A stretch of 64,000 bases of DNA from positions 3,844,001 to 3,908,000 of the forward strand of contig CM065309.1 in the NCBI GenBank assembly GCA_033032175.1. Reading direction: 5' to 3'. The notes under the pieces were generated by a model, which was given only the letters and a program-made list of their open reading frames with translations, was not told where the DNA came from and made no database searches. A program made the translations under genes and the position numbers. This document shows positions 47,201-57,454 of this stretch, piece after piece (the first letter of the stretch is position 1; every line of letters starts with the position of its first letter). This DNA comes from Saturnia japonica (taxonomy: Eukaryota; Arthropoda; Insecta; Lepidoptera; Saturniidae).

Positions 47201-50200
47201 TCAACATATTTTTTAATTTTGTTTTTTTTTTTGTAACTATTACAGTATTAAGCATAGATTTAAATTCTTTAAACATTAAACGAATATTGATCCGTAAAGT
47301 TGATAGTACTGAAATGGGTCATAAAAACAGTATGAAAATTTCAAAATAACAACACAAATAGGTACATAGCTGTATAATATATAATATAATATAATAAGTA
47401 TTTATAATAATTTGATACTTTCAAATTACATCAAATAAATAAATCCAAGATTCAGTGATTCTTCAATTATGTTAATTAGTATTCCTTAACTTTCTACAGA
47501 AAAAAAATAATTTAAAGCAAATATAACGATGAAAGATTTATCTGTCTGTGAGAAAAGAATTTACTCAAATGCTGATAGCGGTTTTTTTTAAATATTTTAT
47601 ACAATCTGTGCTCGTGGCTGCGCTCGCGTGGTCTACAGAATGCTGTCGATCGGGCATAAGCGCGAATCGTGCTACCCCCTTTCATTTATTTTTTAAAAGA
47701 TAAAGTTGCTTAATGTGGGTGTTCGTTAGAAGATAGATATATGCTCTCGCTGAATTTGTGTAGGTCTTTTTAATATCTAAAATTATGTAGTACATTAATT
47801 TGATATATCTCTTATGGTTTACTCAGCGTAAGCAATGAACGTGCCCGAATTAATTCACCATGACCAGTTTTTTTTTATTTACACCGAACCTTAATTCTTT
47901 TTCCAAAATAAAAGTGGCTTATGTTACTCCTTATAACATCAGCTATCTGCCAGTGAATATCTCATCCAAATCGGTCCAACCGTTTCGGAGATTACCAGGA
48001 ACAAACAAAAAGACAGACAAAAATTAAAAAGAAATGGATGTTTTGTTATAAGTACCGTAAGTGAAACCATAAGTCAGACTCAATCAAATTTGTGATTTGT
48101 ACCACGCGATTTGCGACAAACATCTTAAGGAGATGTGGTGGAGTATTAATCCATGACAAAACAGTGCTACTGTCAGTATAGGCTCTAACAGAGTCAATTT
48201 TTATTTTTGATAGAAGTAAATTATACATGTGGCTCAGCACACGAGCCAATAAAACCGCAGCACACAGTTCAAGCCTGTTAACTACGTTATACTGTTACGT
48301 TTATATGTTTTTAGTAAAAAGCTGTTATTTGGACATTACAACACGACAATTAAGTTTCATTAAATGTAGGGATTTATATTCCTGCAATCTGATATTTTTT
48401 TCTAATTATATGTGTCGTTTTGTATTGATCACAGTGCTGGGCTACGAAAGCGGTAGATGAAAGGAGAGTGAATGTTGCAGAAAAGCGAATTTTGAGATGG
48501 ATGTGCGGAGTGACACGAATCCATAGAATAAAGAATGAATATTTTAGAGGAAGACTGAGTGATTTCACCAATGAGTGATAAATTGAAGAGGGGAAGATTA
48601 TTCTAGTATGGACATGTTATACGAAGGGATTTGAATCATATGGCGAAAAAGACAATGGAGGTGATAGTTAGCGGTAATGCGAGATGAGGACGCCCTAAAA
48701 AGACTTGGATGAACTGTGTGCAAGAGTGGATAACGTGTACGGAGAGTGAGTGTAGAGACGGACGAGTGATAGGCCGGAATGGAAGAAGAAGCCGTGCTGT
48801 ACCGACCCCACCTAGTGTGGGATGAGGACAGGAAGAAGAAGAATCATATTTAACTCTGAAATAATTTAATACTTATTTAATTTGTATCTTAATTACTAGG
48901 CGGTATGAGAAGAAAATGCATGTGATCTCCAGGGCTAGTTGTCCTTCCCCTCCGGTTAGCAAAGGACCGTCACCATCGGATCCTAACATTTATCAGTAAA
49001 CCATCAACGATATTATGTACCTAAATACGAGTTCAATAGGTGAAGTCGCTCAAATGGTATTAGATTCAGTAACAGGTGCAAACAAGATTGTATATACATA
49101 CAAGCGGTGTGCCTGCGGCTCCGCTCGCGTCCGTTACTACACAGTATCTATTTACGTAACGTAAATATTATTGATAATTCACATACCATGTCTATTGAGG
49201 AACGACATGTAGGTACTTCCCGTGTACAATTTTTATAAAAACGGTTAAGAATTTTTAAATTTTTTGGAAATTGTCTTTTTTAATGCTTCCTTAAAGTGTT
49301 ATTGGAAATTCTCATAGCACACCATGCATCAAATGGCTTATACATCATCAAAATCTGCCAAGTATTATCAAAAAAAAATTTAGAAGTTTTTTTAAAACCC
49401 TGTCAATTGACCAATGACATTAGCATCTCGTGTACAAAATTTCACAAGTATCGGTCAAACCGTCTTGGATTTAACTCCAGACATACAGTCAGACAAACAA
49501 ACAGACAATTGTTTTATTGCATATTCGTGATTAGTATCGTTCATAAACTATGGAAACAAAAATTAAATGTACAGACATTACTACAAATTTATTGATACAC
49601 TTAGAGTTTGTAAAATGACCATGGGGAATAGAAGTAAGGAGAACCATCTTATATTGAGGATAAATTAAAAAAGTGACCAGCTTTTTAAATAGCAGCAGCA
49701 GAAAATTATAATTAAAAAACTCATCAACATGGCGCTAGCCTATCAAGAGAGATTTATACTTTTTCGTGATTTTATAGTTTTTACTGTGGTTAAACCTTAA
49801 AAAAATAATTCAACAATAATGTTAAAAGTCGTCCAGGTGGGCGAAAATGAAAAATAATATCTTTTGGCGCTATCTTGAAATTGTATGCAATTGCTAACAC
49901 AGCGCCACCCCAAATTGACGCTTTTCGACGGACACTTTTTAATGTATGTTTACTGACAGATAAGTAACCCGCAACCTGTCGGCACAATAATAGGGCTTAC
50001 TACCACAGCGCCACGAGGCCTACCATGTATTAATAATATCAATTTCTTTACAAATTTACAGGCATCTCGTCAACAGAGCTTTAAAGTCAGGAGCTTGGGG
50101 TCAATCGTCGAGGCAAGGTCGGAGTGCTCGTACCGTTGATCCGGCTATCATGAGAAAAACGCTGTTAGACGCTCATCTCAGCTACACAGAGGGATCTTCG

Positions 50201-53200
50201 AGATCTGGTAATCATAGACAAGTCACTTTTTTTGAAAATACTAAATTAATCCATTGTATAAATAAAAGTTTTTATTTTTGCCAATTAATATTATACAAAT
50301 CTATATTTTATCAAGAGTTCCTTGGTGTATCTTCGAAATAAATAATACCACCTAATGAAAATAATAATACTTAATCATCGCAATCTTGGCCTCATATTTG
50401 AATTTAGCCTTTTTCTTGTAGACAAAGATTAATGTTAACTAGTTTGCATGTTTTCCTCAACAAGAACTTGTTTAGGTGCATAACGGTTATTTGTTAGTTT
50501 TACGGCAAACGGTGGGTGCGGTTGGTTACCCTAGTTGTTGACAGTCTGAATGAAGTCTGCTATTAACTTAGCTATTTTCTAGACAATATTAGTATTATAA
50601 TAATACGAGTTGCTTTAGTAAATAAAATGAAACGCTGTGTAATTTATTATATTATTTTTAAACGGTATATTTACTTGAATAGTGTGTTAGTTTATTTTGT
50701 CAACATCGTATGTAAAATATATTATCCATATCTTAGGGTTCCGTACCTCAAAAGGAAAAAGGAACCCTTATAGGATCACTTCGTTGTCCGTCTGTGTGTC
50801 TGTCAAGATTCTTATTCTCAGGAGCGCGTGAATGTATCAAGTTGAAATTGAAATCAAATAAGTACTCAGATCTGTAATCTCGTGGAGCTGTGAAAAAAAA
50901 ACAAAATTCTAAAGCCAACGCAATCAAAATATACGGTCGTTTATGCTGCATATTTTTACATTCGCTAAGGGAATAAAAAAAAGTGGTGGTGTTTCCATTT
51001 CACATATAATTATAAAATTAGGCAAGAAGTAATGTCTTAAAGCACAACTAAAGGGAAATATCCGAATATTTAGTTACATACATCGCAAAATAAGCGATTA
51101 TAAACCTATTTGCAGTTGGTAAACTGACCGCGGCATGTATGATGGTATTGGGACAACAGCTTTCCAAAGACAAAGATTAGTTTTTCCCTTAATATAGTTT
51201 TTCTTTTCGTTAGAATTGTTATGTGTTTTTTTCAGTAATTTTACCTAATTATTTTCGTGAATGTAGCTGTGCAATTACGGAACCCTCGGTGCGCGAGGCC
51301 GACTCGTCCGACTCAAGTAATATTAAAAAGCTCAAGAGTTTTTTTTTTGGTTTTTACTTATTTCAATGAGCTATACTTTGAAACTACCAGTCAGATAAAA
51401 AATATATGTTTGCGTTTTAAAGCCTATTATTTATTGAAAGGGTTTGTAGGCAATTGGTTTAAGGACCACGTCAAGCCGGGTTTACTGTCAAAGCGTTAGT
51501 TTATTAAAGGAATCATTACGTGAAAGATAGTGATGTCTGGAAATGACTCTTAAAAATAAGAAATATTTAAAAAAAACGATCAAATTTTTTGTCGTCTCTT
51601 CTCGAAGACTGAAATATTTTCCAAGCCGTTAGTAGAATTTTAAGCCATAATTATGTCCTTGTTACGTCTTAAATTGAACAAAGAATTTTTTATTTTGTTT
51701 TGTTTAACATTCCCTTCCATTGTAACTGTACCTAATATATAAGAAAGAATTTGATCTATATGAATAAAAATTACATTAATACTGTTCGTTGGTATGTGTA
51801 TTATTTGAGAACAGCTGGACTGATTTGGATATTTTTTTTTTTTAAAATGTTTGTAATAGTCTGAATTAGGTTTTTATGGAAAGAAACGTCTTTTTTTCTA
51901 TCGAATATTTTTTATGAGCTCAAGAAAATAACTTACGATTCATAGGACATAAACAATTCTTCTTTGTTTATGGGCGTGGTAAGATATGAGAACAAAAAAC
52001 GGGATAGGATACGGGGTGGGTACCTACCTACCCTAATATAACCTATATAACCTAATAACCTTATTAAAAGGCATAAAAATTTGAAATAAAACTGTTACCT
52101 ACATATTTTCAGTAAGCATGCTAATTCTCCAATTCCAGGTCGAGCTATGACCCTCCCAGGTCTATCGCCTTCATCTAGCAGCACCTGCGGTGGATCTCGT
52201 CTGTGCCGAACTCGATATAACACGACAGCTCCTATGTACGGAGTTTCGCTTACATCTGGCCAGCCTGTCACAATTGTCCAAAAGTTTCCAGATTTGTTAC
52301 AGCAGGTCGTGTTTGAGGTTTGCGAGTAAGTGTTTCATGGCGTTTATTTATTGGTCATTTAAGTTTATAAATTTCGACTATAAGTACAAAATATAATAAT
52401 ATAATTAGAAATATAATATCTCTAATTAATATCGTTCGTCTTCTACATACGGTCTAATAGTAATCTTATTTTTTTAATTTAAAAGCAACGCGTGTTTATC
52501 TATAATTCTGCCAATGTCGCATGAATAAAATATTTTTTTAATTATTGTTGTAATCTTCCAATATAGTTCTAACAAGGTATCGGCTCCCTTCTTAAGACTG
52601 TCCAGAGAATTTTTGTGGTAACTTGATGATGGCCCAGTTGGTAGCGTGTACGGACTCCGCGTCGATCGACGTGAGTTCGAATCCCTGCAACGAGCCTGAG
52701 CTTTCGGTGAAGCAAAACATCGTGATTAAACCATAGTATGGTGGTAGGGTTTTATTAAATGCCTGCCTAGCTAGCTACTAATTAAAATCTGTCGCCAAAC
52801 AACAATAAGTGTGTTCCGGCAGCTGCACGTAAGAGCCAGTCTTCCACTAGGTTTAGCGTGCTACCTACCATCTTGGGCCACATGGTCACCTATAACGATT
52901 AAAAAAAACCGCATGCTCCTAGATATTATTTATAATCCACTTCATTTGTGCACAATAACTAATTGACGTCACCTCAAATTACATATAAAATTATTATAAT
53001 GTCAAATATTATAACTTTATTGAAGAAAAAGAAAAACCTGATAAGAGATTTAAAATGAACAACATGATATAATACTGGCCGATTCCGAAAGTCAACAAAA
53101 CCTAAAGAGAGTTTCTGTGACGTGTTTATCACCATATTTTGCATCGTAGGCATGACAGCAGTGACCGCCGAAGAATTTAGATCACTCGCTGGCCGCCGTT

Positions 53201-54595
53201 GTGTTTGGACTGTGTTGGGCTTACCATCAGAGACAGCACCGTCAATGTGCCGAGCTATTATTTAAAAAAAATTGTGGTCACGACCAATGAGGTAGTAAAG
53301 TACCTCGCTATCGCCATTTCTTAATTCTTTACTTGAAAGTCAGTTCTTTTTCGTAGCTTGTTGTTAACTTATTGTCGTTGTCATACTTATGTATGTAATT
53401 TTTTTTTGTAGTATAAAAAAGCGAAGGTGTGTGCTCGTGCTGTAAAACCTTCAAGGTGTGCGACGTTATCTCATTACCCATTTTCTTTGTTTTTTTTTTT
53501 TTTTGTCCAACTTAGATGGCAAAAAAGCGTATGGCCCGTCTAGTGGTAAGAGTTTACCGTAACCTATGGATAACACCAGAGGAAGGTATTGCTAGCACGT
53601 TGCCAACCATGAACCCCTCTTTCCCAAGGAGGTTTGGAAACCCTACTCACCGAAGGAACACAACACATGGTATTTGGCTGGTTAGGGTCAAGATTCACTA
53701 TTCAGGCTGCCTCAAGTAGAGAAAAATCTGCAATAAATATTATTTAGGGGGTCGGTGTATTGAATTATATCTACAGAACCAAAACACTCCAGCAAAACTC
53801 ACCTTCACATGATGCACCCTGCTCAGTAACAAACGAGGAAATGGTGATAGCGGGTGTTAGGGCTGTTTTGCCCGTCTGGGTCGCGACCACCATGTGTGTG
53901 GTGAAAAGTCCGTTATAGTGACTCGCTTTTGCGCATGCCTCAGCGTGTGTGGATCAGCCTGTGCTTATCCAGTTACATTTATGTAAGCCGGAATGACAAC
54001 GGTGACCGTCGATGGATTACGATATCTCGGTGTTCGCTGTAGTGTTTAGATTGTACTGTGCTTTTACCATCAAGGACAGTACCGTGCTAATATACAAAAA
54101 AAGCAAATACTTAAATATTTAACAAGCTAAATTATTAAAAAGGAAACAAAAAAAACCCGACTGCAACAAAAAAAACACATTTCTAATAAAATAAAATAAA
54201 ATATTTTCCTTTTTATTTGAATTCCAGACGTCGTACTTAAATATTATGAAGCCTAATGTCACTCCCACAATAAAGACGAATCTATCGACACCTCATACGC
54301 TAAATGTGCGCTAAAATCCACCAAGCCGTTTAGGCTGAAGAGCGTGTCAAAAGAATACACATATATACGCTCGGTAAACATAACCCTTCTTTTCCCCAGT
54401 CGGGTAAAAATAACGTAAGATGTTATTAATTTGTCTTCCAGATCCAGCGAGTGTTCGGTGGTGAGAGGTACGTGTACACAAACCTACGTACCTTATCTAT
54501 TCCTGGTCTTACCTTTGGGTCCTGTAACTCTGACCGGACAGGATTACGTTTTAGTGGAATCCGGCTGCGTTTGTCGACCGGAACCCGCGGCATAG
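35265..54595 (+). CDS. Spaetzle-type cystine-knot ligand precursor
   Basis: Secreted ligand of the Spaetzle/neurotrophin-like cystine-knot group, expected to act on Toll-family receptors. Five coding exons: 35265-35300, 43013-43125, 50062-50207, 52139-52325, 54442-54595; sum 636 bases, 211 residues, phases matching. Residues 1-22 form a signal peptide (KK, then a hydrophobic core ending CCVIAD). A propeptide holds RQGRSAR (67-73), two overlapping R-x-x-R furin-type sites. The C-terminal knot has seven Cys (115, 121, 160, 165, 172, 203, 205) in the Spaetzle arrangement: QVVFEVC...C...CTQTY...GCVC. One N-glycosylation site (NTT, 126). The final Cys pair is C-x-C rather than the usual C-C-x-C. 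Paralogue identity is not resolved; Trunk, another insect knot ligand, is less likely. The 36-base first exon is inferred from phase and signal peptide. Confidence 0.75.
36035..36270 (+). mobile_element. SINE family B copy
   Basis: GATGGCTCAGTAGTAGCGTA and GCGAGTTCGAATCCCTGC (boxes A and B), with a diverged body. In intron 1 of the Spaetzle-type gene. Confidence 0.7.
36271..37165. other. Intron 1 segment, nothing identified
   Basis: AT-rich intronic DNA without a recognised element. Confidence 0.35.
37168..37372 (+). mobile_element. SINE family B, headless copy
   Basis: Begins within the body (AAAAACATCGTGATAAAAC), continues through CACCTAAAGGTGTGTTCCGG and ends at GGGCCACATAATCAC plus CAGGTGAAATGG. 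The tRNA-like head is missing. Confidence 0.65.
37548..38110. repeat. Tandem array of three ~200-base units
   Basis: The phrase GGTAGTGGTCTCT recurs at about 37673, 37869 and 38075 (spacing 196 and 206). Each unit also has a 'ccggtgtattgtatttaata'-like segment and a 'tgtcggttagt'-like segment. Identity between units is moderate. Intronic (Spaetzle-type gene, intron 1); no coding capacity. Confidence 0.65.
38330..38990 (+). repeat. Interspersed repeat, unclassified
   Basis: Starts ACTAGCAACCGCCCACGTC and ends near TTCGGTTCAGTAGTTTTTGG...GACAGACTGATAAAA, the start/end phrases typical of LINE-derived repeats in Lepidoptera. No ORF. Confidence 0.4.
39513..39659 (+). other. Small open frame of unknown nature
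   Basis: ATG to TAG, 48 codons, with GC-rich, codon-like sequence (MNSENLWRIESGSGIWFPRP) inside AT-rich intron DNA. No acceptor or donor frames it in a way that would fit the surrounding gene. More likely a fragment of a retroelement than a host exon. Confidence 0.25.
40000..40215 (+). mobile_element. LINE C-terminus and 3' UTR fragment (family D)
   Basis: The first part codes LWNLLPASVFPPPYDIGCFK and SNVKRHLC, matching the conserved C-terminal end of many insect non-LTR retrotransposon proteins ('LWN.LP..V......FK..V...L'). The 3' block GTGCTTACCATCAGGGACAG follows. This copy shows that family D is a LINE 3' end. Confidence 0.6.
40560..40850 (+). repeat. Interspersed repeat family H
   Basis: Shares AGATAGTGATGTCTGGAAAT-like and CCGTTRGTAGARTT blocks with 51480-51720. 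Function unknown. Confidence 0.4.
40851..41884. other. Intron 1 segment, nothing identified
   Basis: AT-rich intronic DNA without a recognised element or exon. Confidence 0.35.
41885..42092 (-). mobile_element. SINE family B copy
   Basis: Reverse orientation: GTGGCCACCTGATCTTAAG, the CACACCTATTGGTGTTTTG block, and at the head ACTGAGCCATCAT. Internally shortened. Confidence 0.65.
42680..42900 (+). repeat. LINE-like 3' repeat fragment
   Basis: 'tctgtccccgcggattatgc' start and CCAGCCGTTTTTGAGCTTAA...CAGACAAACAAAAA end; same style as families C and E but a different sequence. Confidence 0.4.
43013..43125 (+). CDS. Spaetzle-type gene, exon 2 (signal peptide end and propeptide)
   Basis: Opens after TATTTTCAG in phase 0 with AVLTCCVIADCGPRLKYAWG, i.e. 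the end of the hydrophobic signal core and the start of the secreted part, then ALQNTDCPGTDGTPYP. Leaves in phase 2 at AG|GTATAT. Confidence 0.7.
43185..43390 (-). repeat. Interspersed repeat family G
   Basis: Inverted copy of 17112-17325; TTCATAAACGAAGAAGTTAT and ACATTCGAATTGGGAACATC correspond to blocks there. Confidence 0.5.
43430..43745 (+). mobile_element. LINE 3' end fragment (family D)
   Basis: Contains GGTCGCGACCACCATGCATG-like sequence, TTTATGCAGGCCGAAATGAC and GTGCTTACCATCAGAGACAG. The best-preserved counterpart is 53800-54095. Confidence 0.55.
43746..44699. other. Intron 2 segment, nothing identified
   Basis: Very AT-rich intronic DNA without a recognised element. Confidence 0.35.
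44700..45038 (+). promoter_or_regulatory. Putative promoter and 5' UTR of the nested integrase-like gene
   Basis: A sharply GC-richer block (about 44730-44940) inside AT-rich intron DNA directly before the integrase-like ORF. It contains CCCAGTCAGTGTGAG near 44928, an insect initiator-like TCAGT. This suggests the nested gene brought or gained its own promoter; inference only. Confidence 0.35.
45039..46351 (+). CDS. Nested integrase-derived gene, catalytic residues lost, late frameshift
   Basis: Intronless ORF, 363 codons to TAA at 46128. N-terminus and layout resemble the integrase-like KRAB-A domain-containing 2 / gypsy-integrase group. An HHCC zinc-binding domain is intact (H105, H110, C139, C142). 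A Lys/Ser/Asp/Glu linker of four 7-residue repeats (155-181) follows, then an integrase core fold: GQVDIL holds the first Asp (217), but the second is Lys (QCKNG, 276) and the Glu position is Lys (about 311). So DNA joining activity is not expected. At 46127 the frame shifts by one base: the other frame continues 74 codons (VNPRKGLTSVLS...NNEDLTNI) to TAG at 46349, as the family's C-terminal tail. Either a domesticated gene that recently lost its tail, a decaying pseudogene, or a base error. Confidence 0.7.
46352..47600. other. Intron 2 segment downstream of nested gene, nothing identified
   Basis: AT-rich sequence; likely includes the nested gene's 3' UTR. No element recognised. Confidence 0.35.
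47602..48371 (+). repeat. Repeat family C interrupted by a BEL/Pao piece
   Basis: The 5' part (AATCTGTGCTCGTGGCTG to AAACAAAAAGACAGACAAAA) and the 3' end (TTTAGTAAAAAGCTGTTATT to ATTAAATGTAGGGAT) are family C. Between them, about 48058-48305, lies foreign sequence with a BEL/Pao coding fragment. Confidence 0.6.
48060..48282 (-). mobile_element. BEL/Pao retrotransposon fragment (RNase H region)
   Basis: On the minus strand an open frame reads RLELCAAVLLARVLSHMYN, then SVRAYTDSSTVLSWINTPPH and FVANRVVQI. This is the characteristic RNase H segment of BEL/Pao pol proteins ('RLEL.aa.Lla...', 'TDS..VL.WI..pp...k.FV.NRv..I'), with the catalytic Asp of YTDSS. Only about 75 codons are present, with no LTR, so it is an isolated fragment embedded in another repeat. 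Confidence 0.75.
48438..48842 (+). mobile_element. RTE-like LINE C-terminal remnant
   Basis: Frames code RVNVAEKRILRWMCGVTRIH, RIKNEYFRGRL, GHVIRRDLNHMAKKTME and, after frame breaks, GRPKKTWMNCVQEW and GRNGRRSRAV. This is the well-known C-terminal part of RTE-type LINE proteins ('E...LRWMCGVT...R..NE..R.....', 'GHV.RR', 'GRPK..W'). 3' end AGTGTGGGATGAGG...AAGAAGAAG. Several frame breaks; inactive. Confidence 0.65.
49100..49545 (+). repeat. LINE-like repeat, unclassified
   Basis: GTGTGCCTGCGGCTCCGCTC start and CGGTCAAACCGTCTTGG...CAGACAAACAAACAGACA end. No coding capacity. Confidence 0.4.
49930..50025 (-). mobile_element. tRNA-derived SINE fragment (third type)
   Basis: Minus strand: CTGTGGTAGTAAGCCCTATT and GACAGGTTGCGGGTTAC, related to the head of the copy at 7430-7657. 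It lies just upstream of exon 3 of the Spaetzle-type gene. Confidence 0.45.
50062..50207 (+). CDS. Spaetzle-type gene, exon 3 (propeptide with furin-type site)
   Basis: After ATTTACAG, completes an Arg codon and codes HLVNRALKSGAWGQSS, RQGRSAR (two R-x-x-R sites) and TVDPAIMRKTLLDAHLSYTE. Leaves in phase 1 at CTG|GTAATC. Confidence 0.75.
50736..51315 (+). repeat. Widespread insect interspersed repeat
   Basis: AGGGTTCCGTACCTCAAAAG at the start and ACGGAACCCTCGGTGCGCGA near the end, a repeat pair familiar from many insect genomes; about 580 bases, no intact ORF. Lies in intron 3 of the Spaetzle-type gene. Confidence 0.55.
51480..51720 (+). repeat. Interspersed repeat family H
   Basis: Second copy of 40560-40850 (AAGATAGTGATGTCTGGAAA, AAGCCGTTAGTAGAATTTTA). 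Confidence 0.4.
52139..52325 (+). CDS. Spaetzle-type gene, exon 4 (start of cystine knot)
   Basis: After AATTCCAG, completes a Gly codon. Codes a Ser/Pro-rich linker, then STCGGSRLCRTRYNTTAP, GVSLTSGQPVTIVQKFPD and LLQQVVFEVC: knot cysteines 115, 121 and 160, and the glycosylation site. Leaves in phase 2 at GA|GTAAGT. Confidence 0.85.
52627..52892 (+). mobile_element. SINE family B, near complete
   Basis: GATGGCCCAGTTGGTAGCGT and GTGAGTTCGAATCCCTGC boxes; body to GGGCCACATGGTCACC. In intron 4 of the Spaetzle-type gene. Confidence 0.75.
53150..53262 (+). mobile_element. LINE 3' end fragment (family D)
   Basis: CAGTGACCGCCGAAGAATTT and CTTACCATCAGAGACAGCAC; last part of the family only. Confidence 0.5.
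53515..53720 (+). repeat. Common lepidopteran interspersed repeat
   Basis: ATGGCAAAAAAGCGTATGGC, TTACCGTAACCTATGGATAA and CACGTTGCCAACC phrases mark a repeat frequently seen in moth introns. Preceded by a T16-like run. The short ORF over it is not a gene. Confidence 0.45.
53800..54095 (+). mobile_element. LINE 3' end fragment (family D)
   Basis: CACATGATGCACCCTGCTCA, GGTCGCGACCACCATGTGTG and CATCAAGGACAGTACCGTG; aligned along its length with 43430-43745. Confidence 0.55.
54442..54595 (+). CDS. Spaetzle-type gene, last exon (end of cystine knot)
   Basis: After TTGTCTTCCAG, completes a Glu codon. Codes SSECSVVRGTCTQTYVPYLF, LVLPLGPVTLTGQDYVLVES and GCVCRPEPAA then TAG: knot cysteines 165, 172, 203 and 205. 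AATAAA overlaps the bases straight after the stop (54596-54601). Confidence 0.85.
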
Positions 54596-54601
54596 AATAA
54601 A
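54596..54601 (+). terminator. AATAAA directly after the Spaetzle-type stop
   Basis: Closest poly(A)-signal hexamer; further AATAAA-like hexamers occur near 54846. Using the first would give an unusually short 3' UTR. Confidence 0.25.
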
Positions 54602-55911
54602 TACATTAATTCTAGTATAATTTAATACGATATAGTTTACTCTTTATTCCGTGGATATAGTAGTGAAATCAACCGAACACAAATTTATTTGAACAGGGGT
54701 GGTGCACCATGTTTTGTTAGGTTCATAGGAAGTTTATTATCGAGCCGTAAGCCGTGCAGTAATATAATTTAAAAACGGAATATTTTTTTTCGGTATTTAT
54801 TACTTTATATGGGTTATAGCTACATTGTGTAGTTTCGATTCGGAAAATAAAATATTTATTTAATATAATAATATACATAATATTATATAAAGCACAACCT
54901 AGCAAACTTCAAAATTTGTTAGAAAAAGCATATATCGTTATTGAATAATGAAGGTATATAAAAATGCATTTAATTTACTACTGTGTAAATTGTAAAATTA
55001 AGTTAAGAAGTTATATTACCTGAAGGGTTTAGTTATTGAAGGAAAATGACAGTGATATGACAGTCCGTAGGTACTTTTAGAGAAATTACATTATTATAAA
55101 ATGTAATTCATTCTTGTCAAAGGCGTGTCATAATTAAGAATGAAAAAACGAAATAAATAGGTAAATTAAAATAAAATTAGGGAGTTGAATTTATCTGACG
55201 TATACAAAACTTTTTATAGGTACTTTTTAAAGATCATAGAGTCGGGATCTCAGTTTAAATGTTCAGTTACTTACATTTAGGAGATTCAGATATTTCATAA
55301 TCATAAAAAAACATTAAATGACTTTAAACATAAAACTTATAATATACCATTTTTTTGTTATCTATTGAGATTTATGAACTTATGTTTTGTCTAGTTTATA
55401 AACAAATTACTACTTGTTAATAAAGTATAAACAACGAATATTATTGTAATAAGAAAGTCACACAAAAGGGATGGTTTTTCTTCACACATTATTAATAAAT
55501 GCTGATACATTTATTATTAGCGAGACGGTACGTGTTCGGTTCAAGGGGACTTAGTTTAATGTATTGTAAAATCGTCGAAAAATAATTTAATAATATCTAC
55601 GATTAAATTTTTCGACCATTTTACGGTTATAATATTAAATATTTATTTAATAATTAGACTGAGTTATAACATATTGTTAATTTTATAATAAAAGTTTATT
55701 TAATTTATTTTAAGAACCGTTAATTAACGGCATAAATGTTTTATGTATGTCAGATTTTTAATGTAAATTAATTTGATTATTCATATCATCAAGTTAAATT
55801 GTAATAAGTTATTGTTACTTATTGTATCAAAGACTATTAAATATTTTACACTACCTAGTAGTGTTTTTTTTATATATTACATAATATTTTCTATTATAAT
55901 ATATAATATAC
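54602..55911. other. Intergenic stretch, nothing identified
   Basis: Very AT-rich, probably including the 3' UTR of the Spaetzle-type gene. No exon or bounded repeat recognised. Confidence 0.35.
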
Positions 55912-57442
55912 TAGCTGACCCGCGCAACATCGTCTGCGTCACTTAAGAGATAGAGTAGGTCGTAGGCACCTATAATACGATTCTAAAGGAGCTGAAATTG
56001 AAACGAACCATTTGAGCACCATTCGCTCCCCCTCCCCACATGAAAATACGCGCGCGGTACTTGATCATTATTTTGCTGCGGAGATTATTTTAAAACTATG
56101 ATATATCCTAAGACATTAATTGAAATCAAATGATGTAAAGGACAATTGTGTTCAAAATTAAATAGTTGTGATGAATAACATATTTATTTTGATAAGGATT
56201 ACCATGTTTATAAAAACACCTTCGCAAATCTTTCATTATTTTAGAAGTAAATAATTAAATTATATTTATACTACCTACGTACGGGTTATAAACACAGAAT
56301 ATACATACATTTACCACGGAAATATAAAAATTATTTTATACATTCATGACATTTACTATGAGTTTCGTAAAGTTTCCATCTAGTGGCTGCTTATTAAAAT
56401 ACTTTTTTAATAGATAGCTGTCTAACAGTCATAAATGTATTCAGAAACACATGATGAAATAAACTTTGTTTATGCTACAGTTATCTTTGTGGTATCAATA
56501 GCTAATGAGTAGTTATTTAGTTGTTACTGCATATACATACACCTATAACTGTTGCCGAAACCACACAAACCAAAAGAAAATCATAGATGGGTTTATCACT
56601 TATGTGCATGAAATTGTCATTATATGCTACTAAGAATCCAACACATTAACCGTCCCAATAAAACTTCAAAAATAATTAAAATCACCCTTATTGTACCTGC
56701 TTGTGGGAAGGTTTTTTGAAAAACGTGAAACCCCCTTTTGTTTCTTCCTTAACAAAAGCATAAATATGAATTTTCATATCCTTAGTTTGAGACATGATGG
56801 GTTCTTCATACAAACTTTGACCCAAGTTTTATGGTCACCACACGTGGAACAATACAATGAAATAATTAGAACGGTATAATCCAGATAACTTACAATAGGT
56901 ATATTGCTTAAAATATATAAACTCCCGCGAGTCGCGGTTTGATAGCACACGTCACATTTCAATCATAAAATAAAACAGTATTTGTGCGGTACTGCGTAGT
57001 TAAAGAGTTTAAAAATACTTCAGCTAATCTTAAAAAGAATACTGGACTATCATTTATTAGGTAAGTATTAGAACAATACATTGCTTATTAAGTTAATAAT
57101 GTCAATAAATCAACAAACCAGTTGCGGTTGATAACGCTGTCATTTCATAATTACTGCAAATGTGCATAATAAAACCGATTGTCGTGGAAGTTGATGTCAT
57201 TTCACTATAACCGCGCATGCGTGATGGTGTTCCCATATTTCCCTCTTATATATTTTCATTTCCTATTTTCTACCCTTAAAGTTTTATTTTTACTACAAAA
57301 AGTACTCTATGTCCTTTCCGAAAGTCCAATCCATCTCTATACCAAAATTCATTAAAATTGGTTCAGCGGTTTGGGCGTGAAAACGTAACAAACAGACAGA
57401 CAGACAGAGTTACTTTCGCATTTATAATATTATTAAAATATG
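55912..57442 (+). repeat. Long composite LINE-like repeat
   Basis: Starts CTAGCTGACCCGCGCAAC and ends ACAGACAGACAGACAGAG...TTATAATATTATTAAAATATGGAT. The first part matches family E (24440-25150, inverted); 56545-56830 matches 27440-27720 (ACTTCAAAAATAATTAAAAT, AAGCATAAATATGAATTTT). So it joins two repeats seen apart elsewhere, or is the fuller form of both. No intact ORF. Confidence 0.5.
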
Positions 57443-57454
57443 GATTTTTTAGTC

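Noticed and set aside
53516..53719. 67-codon ORF starting MAKKRMARLVV
   Set aside because: Lies on a common lepidopteran repeat after a T-run; not splice-bounded and not protein-like after the first residues.
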